DNA from: Effrenium voratum
Lineage: Eukaryota; Sar; Dinophyceae; Suessiales; Symbiodiniaceae
NCBI GenBank assembly: GCA_963377175.1
Contig: CAUJNA010000476.1
Location: 134,501 to 198,500, forward strand
Length of the DNA stretch: 64,000 bases
Direction of reading: 5' to 3'
The translations under genes were made by a program, and so were the position numbers. Below the pieces are notes generated by a model that saw nothing but the letters and a program-made list of their open reading frames with translations, ran no database searches and had not been told where the DNA came from. This document shows, piece by piece, positions 34,197 to 45,647 of this stretch. Each line of letters starts with the position of its first letter. Positions within the stretch are counted from its first letter, which is position 1.

Positions 34197-34915
34197 GCTG
34201 ATTTTTGAGCACGGGGAGCCAGAGCGACATAAGGACAGTACTGGCTAATGACTCTGAGGGGCCATTTAGGACCGTATTAGGACCATATGAGTGTTGCTCA
34301 AAAATAGGGGTACCCCAAAGTGTGTTTTTTTCTATGTTTTTCTTTAGGGCCTCAACCTTCCCATGGCTCCCCGTGACGATGCGGCTCTGAAATGGCAACC
34401 CGTCTCTGATGGTTTTGGGCTAAAAACAAATCAATCTCGCTTTCGACTGCCAAGGTTAACCTGGAGCATCGAGGGGTTTTGGCTGTGATTCATAGAAATT
34501 TTCCTGGAGCCCCCCCCCCCCCAAACACACCACCCAAACACACCTCCACAAATGGTCTTTTTAGTCTCTTTCCCAAGGGATGCGTTTAAAGGAATGTCAT
34601 GTGAGCTTTACGGGCATCCTGGCAAAGGCATCCTTGTCATCGGTTGAGTTTGACCTGGGTCCTGCATACCTTCAAGAAGAAATAGCATGTTGTTCTTAGG
34701 ATCCGAGTATTTGTCCTATTTTCGGCAGTCCACAAAGTCCTAAACTCAAAAGCCCCTGTTTCAGCAGGATACATTTGTCCAACGGTCTTACAAGACCCCC
34801 TGTTTGTCTTCCATTTACTTGAGAATATTTGCTATTTTCCCCTGTTTGTTATTCTCTCTTGGTTTTAAAGGACATCTATCCGCATTGGATACATATTGTT
34901 ATTTTTTTCCCAGGG

Positions 34916-35071
34916 GGCGAAAACAGCAAATGGAGGTTGCGGATTTGCAATTGGGGGTTCCACCTTGGGCCAAATCGGGTTTCTCCACACGTGTTCTCCG
35001 CGAGGCTTTGGGCCAACAGACGGACGGCGGGTTTTGGCATCAGGAGCCGATGACCTGCTGGGAGCAAGGTT
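34916..35071 (+). CDS. Possible exon (RKQQMEVADLQLGVPPWAKS)
   Basis: From CCCAG|GGG to CAAG|GTTTG. Continues GFSTRVLREALGQQTDGGFW. GC3 is only moderate and other frames are open. Confidence 0.35.
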
Positions 35072-36242
35072 TGTGGTTGGGTTAGGTTGTTCTTGGGTTG
35101 TTGGGCTACTGGATTCTTGGGCTGTTGTCGCGCTTTGCGAGTCCCATCGGGATGGTCATCTTGCTGTTTCAAGGTGCTGGTGACGGGTGGCGCATCTTCT
35201 CCAGATTTGTCTGAAGGGTGCGGTTTGGGGGTGCGGTTTGGGGGTGCTTTTCGGGGTGCTGTTGGAGGTGCTGGGGACGGTGCGGGCGCATTTTATCCCA
35301 GATAGCTGAAAGCCATTCGGGGTTCTTACTTGTAAAAATTGGGCAAGCTGTTTTGCGAGTTCGGGCCAGGTTGGTGTTGCAGGTGCTGGTCGGTGCTGTT
35401 TGGTGCGCTCAAGGTGCTTTGGCGCTTGAGTGTCTGTTTTGCGATGCAGTCAGGGTGCCGGTCATTGTGCTTTTGAAATCTCCCATCCTATTGTAATTCG
35501 ATTCTCTGCATTATTAGTCTATGCTTTTGCTGACACACTGTTTCTTGGCGGAAGTGACGTAAAAGTGGGGGGCACACGTAGACAATGCCCCTGACATCTT
35601 GACAACATACAGGAAGCATCTACTTTCACTCAACCGTAAGACCTTATCCAAGGAGGTCTTCGGAAATGGGGTTTGTTTGATCTTAGAGGAAGATGTTGGA
35701 CAATACTCAGGACTTCTCCACGGAGTTAGATGTTGAAAGATGTTCGGTTTCCGTCTCTAAAAATCAGAGCTCTTCATTGTTTATTTGTTCTGTGCTTTGG
35801 TCGTCTTCACGTTTGGGAACACTTGGGTGGGGAATATCATTTGGAAGACTCAATTTTAACTGCGCCAAATGATGTTTCATTTTCACACTCTAAGCCCCTG
35901 AAAGTTCCCTCCCACTTGATAAGCCTCAGGCATTTTGCGTCGTCTATGAGATATGAGTCTTCAACTTTGCTTTGCGCTTCCCAGCCACCCCCGCAGGTTT
36001 TTACGCTTTTGAGTGATTTCAGGGTTTAGTGGTTGGGCTTCCATTTAATCCACCAAATGTTGGCAATCTGAGGACAACACAGTGTGAACATGTCTTTCTT
36101 GTGTCTTCCGCTTGATTCTTCCCTGTTGATGGTGTGGATCTGGTGTTTGCTTGGAGGCTTGCGGGATCACCGACGCAAAACAACATACGTACTATGTTTT
36201 GTTTGTTTGGCGTTCTTATGTGCCTTGGGCTTTGTCTCGCAG
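35072..36242. other. Non-coding stretch
   Basis: GTGCTG/GGTGCT-rich near-tandem sequence at 35165-35470. Otherwise no supported feature. Confidence 0.35.
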
Positions 36243-36323
36243 GACTCTTTCCTCGGAGGGCCGATGCGGCTGGGATCTGCTGTGCCGAGGGTGAACGACC
36301 AGGCAGTCGGAACCCACGCCTGA
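36243..36323 (+). CDS. Probable exon, possibly terminal (DSFLGGPMRLGSAVPRVNDQ)
   Basis: Acceptor CTCGCAG|G. The frame ends AVGTHA and TGA at 36321-36323. A GC donor just before the stop (CAC|GCCTGA) is possible. GC3-rich. An AATAAA at 36423 lies 100 nt downstream, but dinoflagellates do not reliably use that signal. Confidence 0.5.
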   Translation, partial: DSFLGGPMRLGSAVPRVNDQAVGTHA

Positions 36324-36941
36324 AGGGGATGGGGTGCTCGCGGGTCTTTGTTATTTTCCAGACATCCGAAGATTAATCAATTCATTCTATGTTATTTCCA
36401 TTATATTCTCCATGTTAGATATAAATAAAGCATTTCATAATATTGCATGATGTTTTTGCCTTCACCCAGGTGGAAGGAGTCTTGGTGGTTCCTAGCCATC
36501 CGGTTCCTTAGGTTTTTTCGAGTTTTGGGTTGGCTTAACGAACCCAATGGATGATGCTTAGGTATAAGCGGTGGTGGTTATATATGAACCCCCCTTTGTT
36601 TGAATGGTGGCTTGAAATGCAGGTTTAGGAAACACTTCGAACACCCTTCGCAACCAGCGGTGAAATCTGATGGGCAACCAGATTCCATACGCATGCGTTC
36701 TTTTGCTTAGATCATTTGAACATGTGTAGCCGACCTTGGCACTGGACGGCCAGAGCCTGCAGTTCGGCTCCAAGCACCTCCCTCACTGTTTCCTGGGATG
36801 ACCTGCTTGACCTGATCGTGCAGTCTGTGGTAAATGTTTCGGGGGGGCCACTTGAAATCTTGCAATCAACTTGACCGACTCCTTTTCGTTGAAGTTCGCT
36901 GGAGACGACCCCGCCATCTCCCCGCCTGTCGCGTCCGCGAG

Positions 36942-37019
36942 GTGGGGATCCTGGGGCGGCTCATGGGGTCCAGCGGGCCCCACTGGTGCGAGGACCCGGT
37001 GCTGGACCGGCAGAACCAG
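36942..37019 (+). CDS. Exon of unknown gene (VGILGRLMGSSGPHWCEDPV)
   Basis: Twenty-six codons between CGCGAG|G and GC donor (CAG|GCGCGC), phase 0 both ends. Every third position is G or C. Confidence 0.6.
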
Positions 37020-37325
37020 GCGCGCGGCGTTTCCGCCGTTTGGCCGTTCTCGCCGTTTTGGTCGGCGGAAGTGGACGCTTTTTTCTCCGGACCAAATGGG
37101 CGTCTCGTCGTTTTTTTTGGGAAAGAAACACAATGGTTGGACCCCTGAAAATGGTGCAACAGGTTGTTTTTTGGGGCTTCCCTTTGAAGCCAGCCATGGC
37201 ACAGATGTACATTGGAAGACCAATGCTTCCAAAATTGCGCCATATGGCTACATGTAGAGACTTGACGCAAGCTCGAACTTGGAGGCAGCAGGCCCTGTCG
37301 TGACCGTGATTGGAGGGTTCAAGAG

Positions 37326-37382
37326 GACGCAACGGAGTCGACTGACTTGGGGCAAGCCAACCGCCGCAGGCGCTTGGCAGAA
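37326..37382 (+). CDS. Exon of unknown gene (DATESTDLGQANRRRRLAE)
   Basis: Nineteen codons between AAGAG|G and donor GTGAGC, phase 0 both ends. Compatible with 36942-37019. Confidence 0.5.
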
Positions 37383-37904
37383 GTGAGCAGACTGCGACAC
37401 TGACGACGGCAATCAACGCGTGCGGGCTTACGCTGGATACGGACGTATGCGTCGGCCTTTGTTGCCACGATCTGGCTCCAGCACATCACGTGACCGCCAG
37501 ACCGGTGATCGCGAGTCGAGTACTCGGGGCGCCTTGATTCGGCAGCTGCTGAGTAAAATGAACATGACGCATTTGCACGTGCGGGATCCAGGCTTGCGAT
37601 CATTGGTTATTGCCATTGTGGTGATGTGACAACTAATTTGGGTACACAGACAAACACACACACACATGGCAGGACAGGATACTTGTCTTGAAAATCAATA
37701 CGGGACTTTACGTACGCTTCTCCTTTTCCCCGTTTGGTTTTAGAGGCAATGGACACGACACCGAACCATGACTTCACCCTTACAATGGCTATCGCTTTGT
37801 CTTTTGAGATGGTTTCCTCGTCGGTTACCCCCATGCTTAACCATAGGCAGAATTGATCTATCCAACTGATATGCGCCTTTCCGCACCTAGCAAATGGCCA
37901 TGGT

Positions 37905-38025
37905 TCACCACCAATGCTACCATTTTGAGATAGCTGGATTACCCGGTTTAGAACCTATTTTAGTGCTTGGATTGGGTCCCGTTCACTGGGGGATATCCGA
38001 ATTGGGGTTTTGACCCATGGCCAAA
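37905..38025 (+). mobile_element. Dispersed intronic repeat, family D
   Basis: GGTTTAGAACCTATTTTAGTG and GTCCCGTTCACTGGGGGATA, then TTTTGACCCATGGCC. Confidence 0.65.
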
Positions 38026-38144
38026 AAACAACGGGATTTTTTCTGCTTCGTTTTTTTTTTTGGTGGTAAAAAAAAAACCAACAACGAAAACACATCCTAA
38101 AATACATACCCCATCCAAGAGCAACTGAGCTTGGTGGTCAAGCC

Positions 38145-38265
38145 ATGGGCTCTTTGAGCACTACTCTTGGACTCGGATCGCTTTTGGTGGAAGAGGCCCA
38201 GACTCGTGCCCGAATGATTCGTGCCGAGGTCTTGGCTAAGATCTTAGCCACAAGGGGCAATCTGT
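38145..38265 (+). CDS. Possible exon, helical (EEAQTRARMIRAEVLAKILA)
   Basis: An open frame rich in Ala, Leu and charged residues, ending near a GT (AATCT|GTGCAAG). The acceptor is not fixed. Confidence 0.4.
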
Positions 38266-38507
38266 GCAAGCAGTCTAAGAAAAACCCAAGGGAAGAAAAA
38301 CATCCGGAAACCAAGCACCAACCCAGAAAAAAGCAAGAAACAAACAACGAGAACACAACTCAAGAAAGAAAACCAGCAACAAGAAACCAAACCAACCCGC
38401 AAAAGAAGAAGAAGAGGCGCAAAAGATGCGCAGAACCCACGTCGAAAAACGAACCGAACCATGAACCAGACCTCTCGGGTTTCCTTGGGGAAATCGACTC
38501 CTGAGAG

Positions 38508-38559
38508 GCCTTCCACCTGGCGCGGGCGCTGATCCGCACCTCGGATTTCGGGTGCTGGG
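38508..38559 (+). CDS. Exon of unknown gene (AFHLARALIRTSDFGCW)
   Basis: Acceptor TGAGAG|G and donor GC (GG|GCGTTG). Seventeen codons plus one base. Nearly all third positions are G or C. Confidence 0.55.
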
Positions 38560-39014
38560 GCGTTGGAAGTTGGATCTTCCCGGTGGGATAGGGAATGAGG
38601 ACTGGAAGGGGAGGTGAAGGGAAACCGGAATCCAGTGAAGGGGATTTATTGTCACCAATTCACCCATTCTCAATTTGCAATTCGGTGAAGGCAAGAAACC
38701 AAGACATGTTCTAACAAGAATTGCCAACTGGACATGTAACTTGCGATCGGATGAGAATTGGAATGAACCGGAGGGATTTGCGGGGAAAGCACCAGTTTTC
38801 AGATTCCCTGAGAACCAGCAAGTTATCATGCTTCCTCCATGAACCTTCTTCTTTTTTCCGAACAGCTGGGGCCCGGAAATCGGCTCGTTCGGGGTACTGC
38901 AGCCTCCCGGGAGGGTTCCTGTGCAGGGGGGGGCAGGGTCAACTCGGGGTGTCCTTGGGAGGAGTGTTAGATCTGAGAGCAGAATCTGTGGGCGGAATTT
39001 AAACTTTTGGGTTT

Positions 39015-39080
39015 TGGCCGGCTCCCTGATTAATAAGCAACCCCCACCGCTTGTTAGGAGGGGTCCAGATTCCCCTTTTT
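39015..39080. mobile_element. Family A element (partial)
   Basis: GATTAATAAGCAACCC and TTAGGAGGGGTCCAGATTCCCC match the centre of family A. The terminal arms are missing. Confidence 0.4.
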
Positions 39081-39377
39081 GGTGGTTGGAGTCCTTGTCC
39101 TTCCCTCCGACACCTGATGAATAACTGGGGTGGGGGTGGGGGTGTGGGGGGGTGGGGTTTGAATTAAGATGTGTTTCCCTGAGAGCCAGCAAGCAATATT
39201 GCTCCAAAGCAAGCCCAAAACGGGGAACCGGGACCCAACGGGAGATGAGACACTTGGATTCGGATGGATACATGCAAGGGTTTGGGTTTGAACGGGTATC
39301 GGACCCACTCGGGTCACCCAACGCTTTTGGCAGACTGGGCGGGGGGGGAAGGGGGGAATTTGTCCATGTTGTCTTGC

Positions 39378-39472
39378 AGAACATAGAACGTTGGGTCAGC
39401 TATGTCTTGGACATAAATAGAAGTGATCAGTGGTACATGGCAGTCTTTGATAAGAATTCAAGTGACCCCAGA
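39378..39472 (+). CDS. Possible exon (NIERWVSYVLDINRSDQWYM)
   Basis: After TTGCAG. Continues AVFDKNSSDPR. Protein-like, but GC3 is low for this window and the donor is unclear. Confidence 0.35.
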
Positions 39473-39529
39473 TCTGTGGTTTGGAGTGGTTTGGGGTGTT
39501 GAACCCCCAGTTCCTCTTGAAACCAAATG

Positions 39530-39612
39530 GGAAGAATGCCAGTTCCTCCCAATGCAAACAAGATGATGGACCCCTACGACACCAACCTGGTCGATGATGG
39601 AGTTGCTCCAAG
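39530..39612 (+). CDS. Possible exon (MPVPPNANKMMDPYDTNLVD)
   Basis: Open frame continuing DGVAP, just upstream of a family B element. Splice sites are not fixed. Confidence 0.35.
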
Positions 39613-39641
39613 AAGCGAAGGGTCCCATTTTAAATACTGTG

Positions 39642-39787
39642 GATGGACGAAATCCTGCACCACTTGGAAACCATGGGAAACCATTGTTCATGGGTATTCC
39701 GGAAACCGTGGTTGCTTGGTATTTACAGGGGATTCATAATTCCGGGTTTTCTTAGGTGGTGCAGGATTTCGTCCATCCACAGTAGGA
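39642..39787. mobile_element. Inverted-repeat element, family B (best copy)
   Basis: Left TACTGTGGATGGACGAAATC, then CTGCACCAC. Right GTGGTGCAGGATTTCGTCC, then ATCCACAGTA. The arms pair over about 30 bp, with ACCATGGGAAACCATTGTTC in the loop. Confidence 0.85.
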
Positions 39788-39881
39788 CGCCCTTTGGAGG
39801 GTCAGGGTTGCTCCGTCAGTTCAAGATGACCCAACCCTCGGGTAGAGAATCGGTTTAACGGGCGTCCTCTGCTTTCCAAAG

Positions 39882-39927
39882 GTCCTTCTTGTGCCAGAGT
39901 TGCGGAGCAACGACCCCAAGCTGAACC
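39882..39927 (+). CDS. Possible exon (VLLVPELRSNDPKLN)
   Basis: Acceptor CAAAG|G. GC3-rich short frame just after a family B element. The donor is not fixed. Confidence 0.4.
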
Positions 39928-40977
39928 GTCCAACTTGATTTGGGCCTGTCTTTTTTAGGGGGACCCCTCCCAGATGGTGGTTTTCCTTTTGGTTTGCCTT
40001 GAAACAACCCCAAAAAATGCGGCCTTCCAAAAATGACACATTGATGTGGGATCCCAAAAAAATCCTTCCTGACCGACGAGCAAGCGAGGAAGGAGTGCGA
40101 ATGACTCTCTCCCCAAGCCAGAAAAGCCCGAAGTATTTTTGCGCGCACCGACCCCGTTGAATTTTCAATCTGGAGTCTCTCCATGACCTTGAAAGAACAT
40201 GGGTTGCCATAATCACTTTGTTTCGGTAATGACCCCATTTAACTTTCATTTTGGGAGTGTCAGAAGGAGACTCCTGGTCACTGTTTGCTGGATTTTTGGA
40301 TGGTTTTCTCCCATGGCCGCAAGTCAAGTCTCGACCCGACCCATCAGATCTCAGTTGATGCGCTTGCTTACTTTTCTCTGTTCGAGTTTTCGGCACCAGT
40401 CAAAAGGACCTCCCTTTGAAAACTCGCTTGCTGTTGATTCCATTTCAACCTCTTAAATAATATCTGACCAAAGTCCGAAACGTGTGGATGTTCGAAACGC
40501 ACGTTGGAACAACTATCACTTTGCTTGTCCTCATCCTTGGTTCCATTTCAACCTGGGGGCAAGTAGCATCAGTTTCCCCCTCCAGAGTCCGCAACCTGGC
40601 GCGCTCAAAGGGTTGCGCTGGACGTTTCCGCCTTTTGACTTAGCAGTTCCCAGCTGTCCGCTTCCTTTTTGAGCTGCTTTCAGTTGGTTTAGTGGTAGCA
40701 TTTCCGAGTTTCTTTCACCCACAAGTTAGTCACTTTGAGCCATCAGGGATCAGAAATAAACGGACAGCCCAGCTAAACACAGGATCCGCTTAATCATAGG
40801 TGACCTTTTGGAAACAAAGATTTCCCTGGTTGTTGTGGGGCACGACAATTTCATCCTTCAACCAACCTTTTCTAGCGATCTGGTTTTGTGGGGGGCATAG
40901 CAATTCCAGCGGAACCCCATCCTTCAGCCCGTTTCACGTCTCCGCCCGCCCTCTTCGTCCGGCGGAGGCATGCGCCG

Positions 40978-41066
40978 GTCCTGCGCGGCGCTGCGCTCCA
41001 CGCAGGACGTGGCGGCCAGCGGGACCTTCTCGGAGCCCGGGACCCGGGCCCCATGCGTCCAGCGGG
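40978..41066 (+). CDS. Exon of unknown gene (MRRSCAALRSTQDVAASGTF)
   Basis: Acceptor GCGGAG|GC. Continues SEPGTRAPCVQRGSS. Two bases in, which fits the one base left by 38559. Very high GC3. The donor lies in a GCTCGTCGGCCGC stretch and the exact end is uncertain. The minus strand is open too but with poorer codon use. Confidence 0.5.
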
Positions 41067-41082
41067 GCTCGTCGGCCGCTTT

Positions 41083-42703
41083 TTTCCGTGTCAAGCGTCA
41101 GGGTTTGCCAGCCACCTCGTGGTTTGGGTTCTTGTAGTAAATGGGAAACCACCAATTCACCACCAGGTTCCCCTCAAGTGGTTTGGGTTCTTGAGAAGTT
41201 GACGATTTTTCGTGGGAAGCTGCCTTTAGCGACCACGCCACCAATGCAAACCATCAATAAGGGGAAGCTGAAGTAAGGCACTCTTTCAGCGAGTGGAAGG
41301 GTGGAAGACATGCATCAGGGTGTGACGTTTTTTGATGGTACCTGTCGTTTTTTGGTTGTGCATGGAAGCCTTCCGTGAGACGGCGCTTTAAACTTAGACA
41401 CAACGGGCGCCCATGTTTTCCGCCATGGCCACTTGGCTTCTGAGGATTTCTCAATTTTGGGAAGCTCTCGCATCTTCTTTCCACATCAAACTCCAACTCC
41501 ACCTGGAGTCCTCTCTCCTCGACGGGGCTAAAGAATGTGAATCGGGATGCCAAAAATAAGCCATCACTCCGCCCCCCCACCCCCGCCCCAAATATTACCC
41601 AGTCGTTCAGTGGATTTCACTCTCTTCCCTCCTTGGCTGGTGCGGGACCCACCAAAACTGGTGAACCAGAAGGGACACCCAGAATGCATTGAAACACCCA
41701 ACCAAGAGAGAGGGGCCTCCCCAGGGGTGTTTTCAGACAGGTTGGACCTGTTCGGAGCCAAACATGGTTGGACAAGAAGCACTTTTTTCATGATGTTCAC
41801 CAATGGGCCCATTTTCATGGGAGCCAACCAACGGCACACCCAACCGCCCAAAACGGCTGTATGGCCGTATGGCTCCTTCCAGGCAGCTGGCCTATTGGAA
41901 GCTCCATGATGCCGAGGCGCGGGGTTCACCAGAACGGAGTCAACCCGCGGGTAGGGAAAGAACTGAACCTGATGTGGCGAGTACGCCATGAAACCCGACG
42001 TTCCGGGGTCCTGGTTTGGGCGATTTTCCTTTGCAAGGGACCCTCTGTTGCATTTTAGTGGACAGGAGTAGTTGTGCTTGTCTTGTACTAACTGCTGAGG
42101 GCAAGGGAAAGGCATCCAAATTTCAGGGATTGATCCCCCTGGCGACAAACCAAACTATTTGGGTGAAGTTTCCCTGCCGAGGAAGTTCCGATTTCCATGC
42201 TGTGAATTTGTTTGCAATTTTGTTGGTCTACTGATACTGTTGGTTTGGGGAGGATATTGGGGGATCCAAATTCCATCACCACAAGAAGCTTGTTCTGGGG
42301 CTCAGATGCCATGGCAAACACGAAAAATGTGTCTTTTTTGGGGTCCCTTTTGCGAAGTCAACTCAAGTGAGGACAATAGCCAATCGAAACGCAGCACCTG
42401 CAACTGAAAACAAACATCGGTTTTTGCTCTTGTTTTGTTGCTCTTTTGTTTTGGGGGCGGGGGCGGGGGGAGGGACAAGTGGCAGGCGAAGGAGCCGACT
42501 TTTCCCTGTGAGGTTGGTGAAGTTCATTGATTGACATGTCCATCGCCAGCTCGAATTTCCAAGATGAGGGCTAAATTTCACTAGAAGCCACTTTTTGGAC
42601 CGCACATCATGGGGACTGACTGGCCCAAGTGCAAACGGGAACACGGGCTACCCTGCAAAAAAAGGAGCGAGCAGCCCACTTCAACTGGGCTGCCCCCCCG
42701 CAG
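41083..42703. other. Non-coding stretch
   Basis: Homopolymer C runs (41570-41590) and low-copy family E/D-like fragments. No supported exon. Confidence 0.3.
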
Positions 42704-42820
42704 ATGTTCTCAGAAAGCAGCCAGGCGGGGAGCGAACAGCCGCTGGGGATGCTGGTGGCCCCTTGGCAGCACCTCAAAGTTGGCCTCGCGAGGGTCTCGA
42801 ACTTGCGATACCAGGAAGCC
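42704..42820 (+). CDS. Exon of unknown gene (MFSESSQAGSEQPLGMLVAP)
   Basis: Thirty-nine codons between a textbook acceptor CCCCCCCGCAG and donor GTGAGC, phase 0 both ends. Continues WQHLKVGLARVSNLRYQEA. One of the best-supported exons in the right half. Confidence 0.65.
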
Positions 42821-42944
42821 GTGAGCAGTTTGGTGTCTACCTCGGGGTGTGGTTGTCAAAAAAACATGTATGGGAAATGGGTTGCCCTGGTAAATCGCAA
42901 CTACGAAAGCCTGCGGCCTCTGGAGGTTTAGATTTGACCCATAC

Positions 42945-43050
42945 CCATCTTGGGGAACAAACATATCTTCCATTTGCTGAAATGGATATTGCTTTGATTC
43001 TCCCTTGTTGGTTTTCAAGGGAATCTATCACTACTGGAAATAGGGGACTT
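42945..43050. mobile_element. Dispersed repeat, family G
   Basis: TCTTCCATTTGCT and AAGGGAATCTATCACTACTG plus GAAAT, shared with 53930-54035 and, diverged, 34800-34890. Confidence 0.55.
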
Positions 43051-43681
43051 AAGCGCGCGGAAGTTTTGGTGTATCCCTCATCTGATGGGACACGCTAACA
43101 TATCATCTATCCGATGGAGAGCCGGGCTCAGAAGGACTGCAAGTGTTGGAGCGCTGCAATGTATTTTGACGCATACCGACGTATTTGAGCAAATAGCGAG
43201 AGCAATTATTCGCACATATCCCAAGCCCAAATGGTTTACCTTTCACTTCTGGGTCCTTTTGGGCAAGGGAGAGAGAGTGGTGAGGCCTTGTAACGAGCAA
43301 CCCTTTTGAAAAGGGGTTGGGGGTTAGGCAAGGGTTGCCAAATGTTCAAAGGCACCCACACCGCAAGGGCGGAACTTTGGTAAAAGGATTTGGTCCTTTG
43401 GTTTTTCCTTTAGGTTTCAGTTTGAAGCCTGAGATCGTTGGAGTAGGATGTGAACCCCTGGTTCTTGCAGAGAGTAAACGGGAAACCACCTCCCAACCTC
43501 TAGACCACCAATCCACACCACCAATCAGAGGGACGCTGATTTGGGTGTGTCTGTTTCTGAGGCTACCCTTTTTTGGGGGTGGGTTTTTCTGGAGGGAGCA
43601 CCGCATTTGGAGGGAAGCTGACCTGGGGGGTAAAGGAACTTCGATTGCTCTCGAGGTGCTCAATATCGTGGCGTCTCCCAG

Positions 43682-43717
43682 CACCGCAGCCAGCGCCTGG
43701 TCACGGAGTTCGGAGCG
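43682..43717 (+). CDS. Possible short exon (HRSQRLVTEFGA)
   Basis: Between TCCCAG and a GC donor (GCG|GCTAGG). GC3-rich. Could extend upstream to 43655. Confidence 0.3.
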
Positions 43718-43819
43718 GCTAGGGAGGCTTCTCCAGTGACTTCCAGAAGTCCTCGGGGGCTTATGGGAATGCCGCCTGTACATTGTGTTCGGAACCCCTC
43801 TAAAATCAACCACTAAGCT

Positions 43820-43990
43820 TGCTTTGAGCGCAAAACTCAATCATATTTTGGGGTTCCTCAGATGAGCATCATAGGTGTCATTGGTAGGCCATTGGTAGAG
43901 AATTCTTAGTTGATGGGTTCCCCTTCCTTTCGAATGGAGTTTCACTGGTTAGCTCCTTCAAAACCGACCACCGACCATGGGTTCCCCTTT
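43820..43990. mobile_element. Dispersed repeat, family H
   Basis: CTCAATCATATT..GGGTTCCT, CATAGGTGTCA, AGGCCATTGGTAG, TTGATGGGTTCCCCTT and GAGTTTCACTGGTTA occur in the same order at 51045-51190. Confidence 0.65.
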
Positions 43991-44319
43991 TTCTCGAATC
44001 GAAATCTGAAGTTAGCCTTGAACACCTGGTTTTGCCCTACTCCCGTTTTACGATCCCCTCTTTACCATGGGTCGACAGGGGATTCCTGGGTTCCATGTTA
44101 GTGGGAGGGCAATTGTTTTATAGCCCACAAGGCAGAAGTTAAAGGCTGTTCGGATGTTCGGTCGAGTTTTTCCAGCTGAGCTTGGCTAGCTTCCAAGATT
44201 TGCCATGGAGACCAAAGAGCCAATCCAAAAAAGCCAATTTAGGGCAAGCTGACCACCTGTGAAGCAGCTTTCTTCCGGAATAAGAAAGCGGTGACGAAAG
44301 CATTTGGCTGGGGTCTCAG

Positions 44320-44412
44320 GGCGCCGAAAAGTTCATCTACTCGCATTTGGCGGGCAAGGACGAAAACAGAAAAGTCAGCAGGGTCTCAGGGCGCCGGTTC
44401 ATCTTGGGAAAC
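44320..44412 (+). CDS. Probable exon (GAEKFIYSHLAGKDENRKVS)
   Basis: Acceptor GTCTCAG|G, phase 0. Continues RVSGRRFILGNLV. GGGTCTCAGGGCGCCG occurs at the exon start (44311) and again inside it (about 44378), so two shorter alternative exons are possible. Confidence 0.5.
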
Positions 44413-44477
44413 CTGGTGGTTTGGGGTACTGGCAAATCAAAAATTCGCCGCCTCGCCGTTTTTTATTTTATTTTTTG

Positions 44478-44535
<58 letters not shown>

Positions 44536-44536
44536 G
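44478..44536. repeat. (ATT)n microsatellite
   Basis: About 19 ATT units, followed by a T/C-rich tract. Confidence 0.95.
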
Positions 44537-45261
44537 TTCTCCTTGTTTTTTTTCTTTCCTTTTCGTTTTCTTCTTCTTTCTTTTTCTTTTCTTCTATTTT
44601 TTCTCATTTTTTCCCGGGGCTTTTTGGATTGTCCATAACTTGTCCTTTACCTTAGGCTTCCAACCCACAATTGAAGGGGGTCAATGTCACCACCAGTATT
44701 TGACTTTTTGATTCCGCAGCCCTTAAGCATACCTGCTTGGGATTGAAACAACGGGGGTTCAGATCACCATTATTCCACGGAGTTTCATCATCCAAATTGG
44801 GCCCTGTGCATTCTTTCAATGGGGGTCGAGCCCCAGGGACCCTCGGGACTCCTCCGTTGGCACAGTCTAGCTGTTTGTTTTACGAGTTTCACCGCTTGAG
44901 TCAGGGCAACCAAAGAGTACCGCCGCTCTTTTGGAGCAAAGAACGCGTCGTCGACTTTGTTTTTTTACAGGAAGCTAAAGGGACAAATCAGATCCATTGG
45001 AAAGGGAAGCTTCGTTAGACCAAGGAGATATCAAGGGCAAAAACCGAGGGTAAGAACCAAACCAAACCAAACCAAGAATCAAGGGGAAGAACAAACCTCT
45101 GGGTTCAAACCGCCATGAAAACAAATAGGATTAATATAACCACCCTAATTTACCGTTCAGGAGTCTCTCATCATCCAAATTGGGTCAACCATTGGCCCTT
45201 CTTTTCGTGGGAATCTGTTGAAGGCAACTTAAAAAGGGGCCGGGTGATTGGTAAGTGGTTG

Positions 45262-45326
45262 CTAAGCCCGGCTACAACCCGCTTGCCATGGTTGTAAGTC
45301 GCCTAAGCGGGTTATAATCAGGCTTA
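45262..45326. repeat. Imperfect inverted repeat
   Basis: TAAGCCCGGCTACAACCCGC pairs with GCGGGTTATAATCAGGCTTA across a 17-nt loop containing CCATGG. Confidence 0.6.
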
Positions 45327-45339
45327 CAAGTACCCAATG

Positions 45340-45450
45340 ACTTGGTGGCCCTCAGCCATCCGGTTTCTTAGCGTTTTAGCCTTGTAGCGTTTGGCGGTGG
45401 TTTCCATTTAACCCCCTCAAAGAAAGTTGCTTTTGGCGGGGGATCCGAAA
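45340..45450. mobile_element. Dispersed repeat, family F
   Basis: ACTTGGTGGCCCTCAGCCATC at the left and GGCGGGGGATCCGAAAACGG at the right. Compare 12005-12115. Confidence 0.5.
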
Positions 45451-45460
45451 ACGGGCCCAG

Positions 45461-45533
45461 GCAAGTACACGCTGCCCGAGCAGCTGCCCTACAAGGAGGG
45501 CCAAGCTTTCATCGACCTGCTGCAGCCCGAGAG
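45461..45533 (+). CDS. Exon of unknown gene (KYTLPEQLPYKEGQAFIDLL)
   Basis: Acceptor GCCCAG|G and donor GC (GAG|GCGAAA). Two bases in, two out. Ends QPE. Excellent GC3. Too short for ORF callers. Confidence 0.6.
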
Positions 45534-45647
45534 GCGAAACGGATCGAAGGAAGCAGCCGGCGGATGGTGGCCCTAGGCAAAACCCGCAGGTGCTACAGGG
45601 GCATTTTTGGAGGGATGGATGCGCAGATATGCCACGAGATACTGTTG

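Noticed and set aside
36421..36428. AATAAA polyadenylation signal after the 36323 stop
   Set aside because: AT-rich context, and dinoflagellates do not rely on this signal. Kept only as a remark.
37007..37300. Arg-rich frames on both strands around 36.9-37.4 kb as separate genes
   Set aside because: Shadow frames of the GC3-rich plus-strand exon 36942-37019 and of a family E element.
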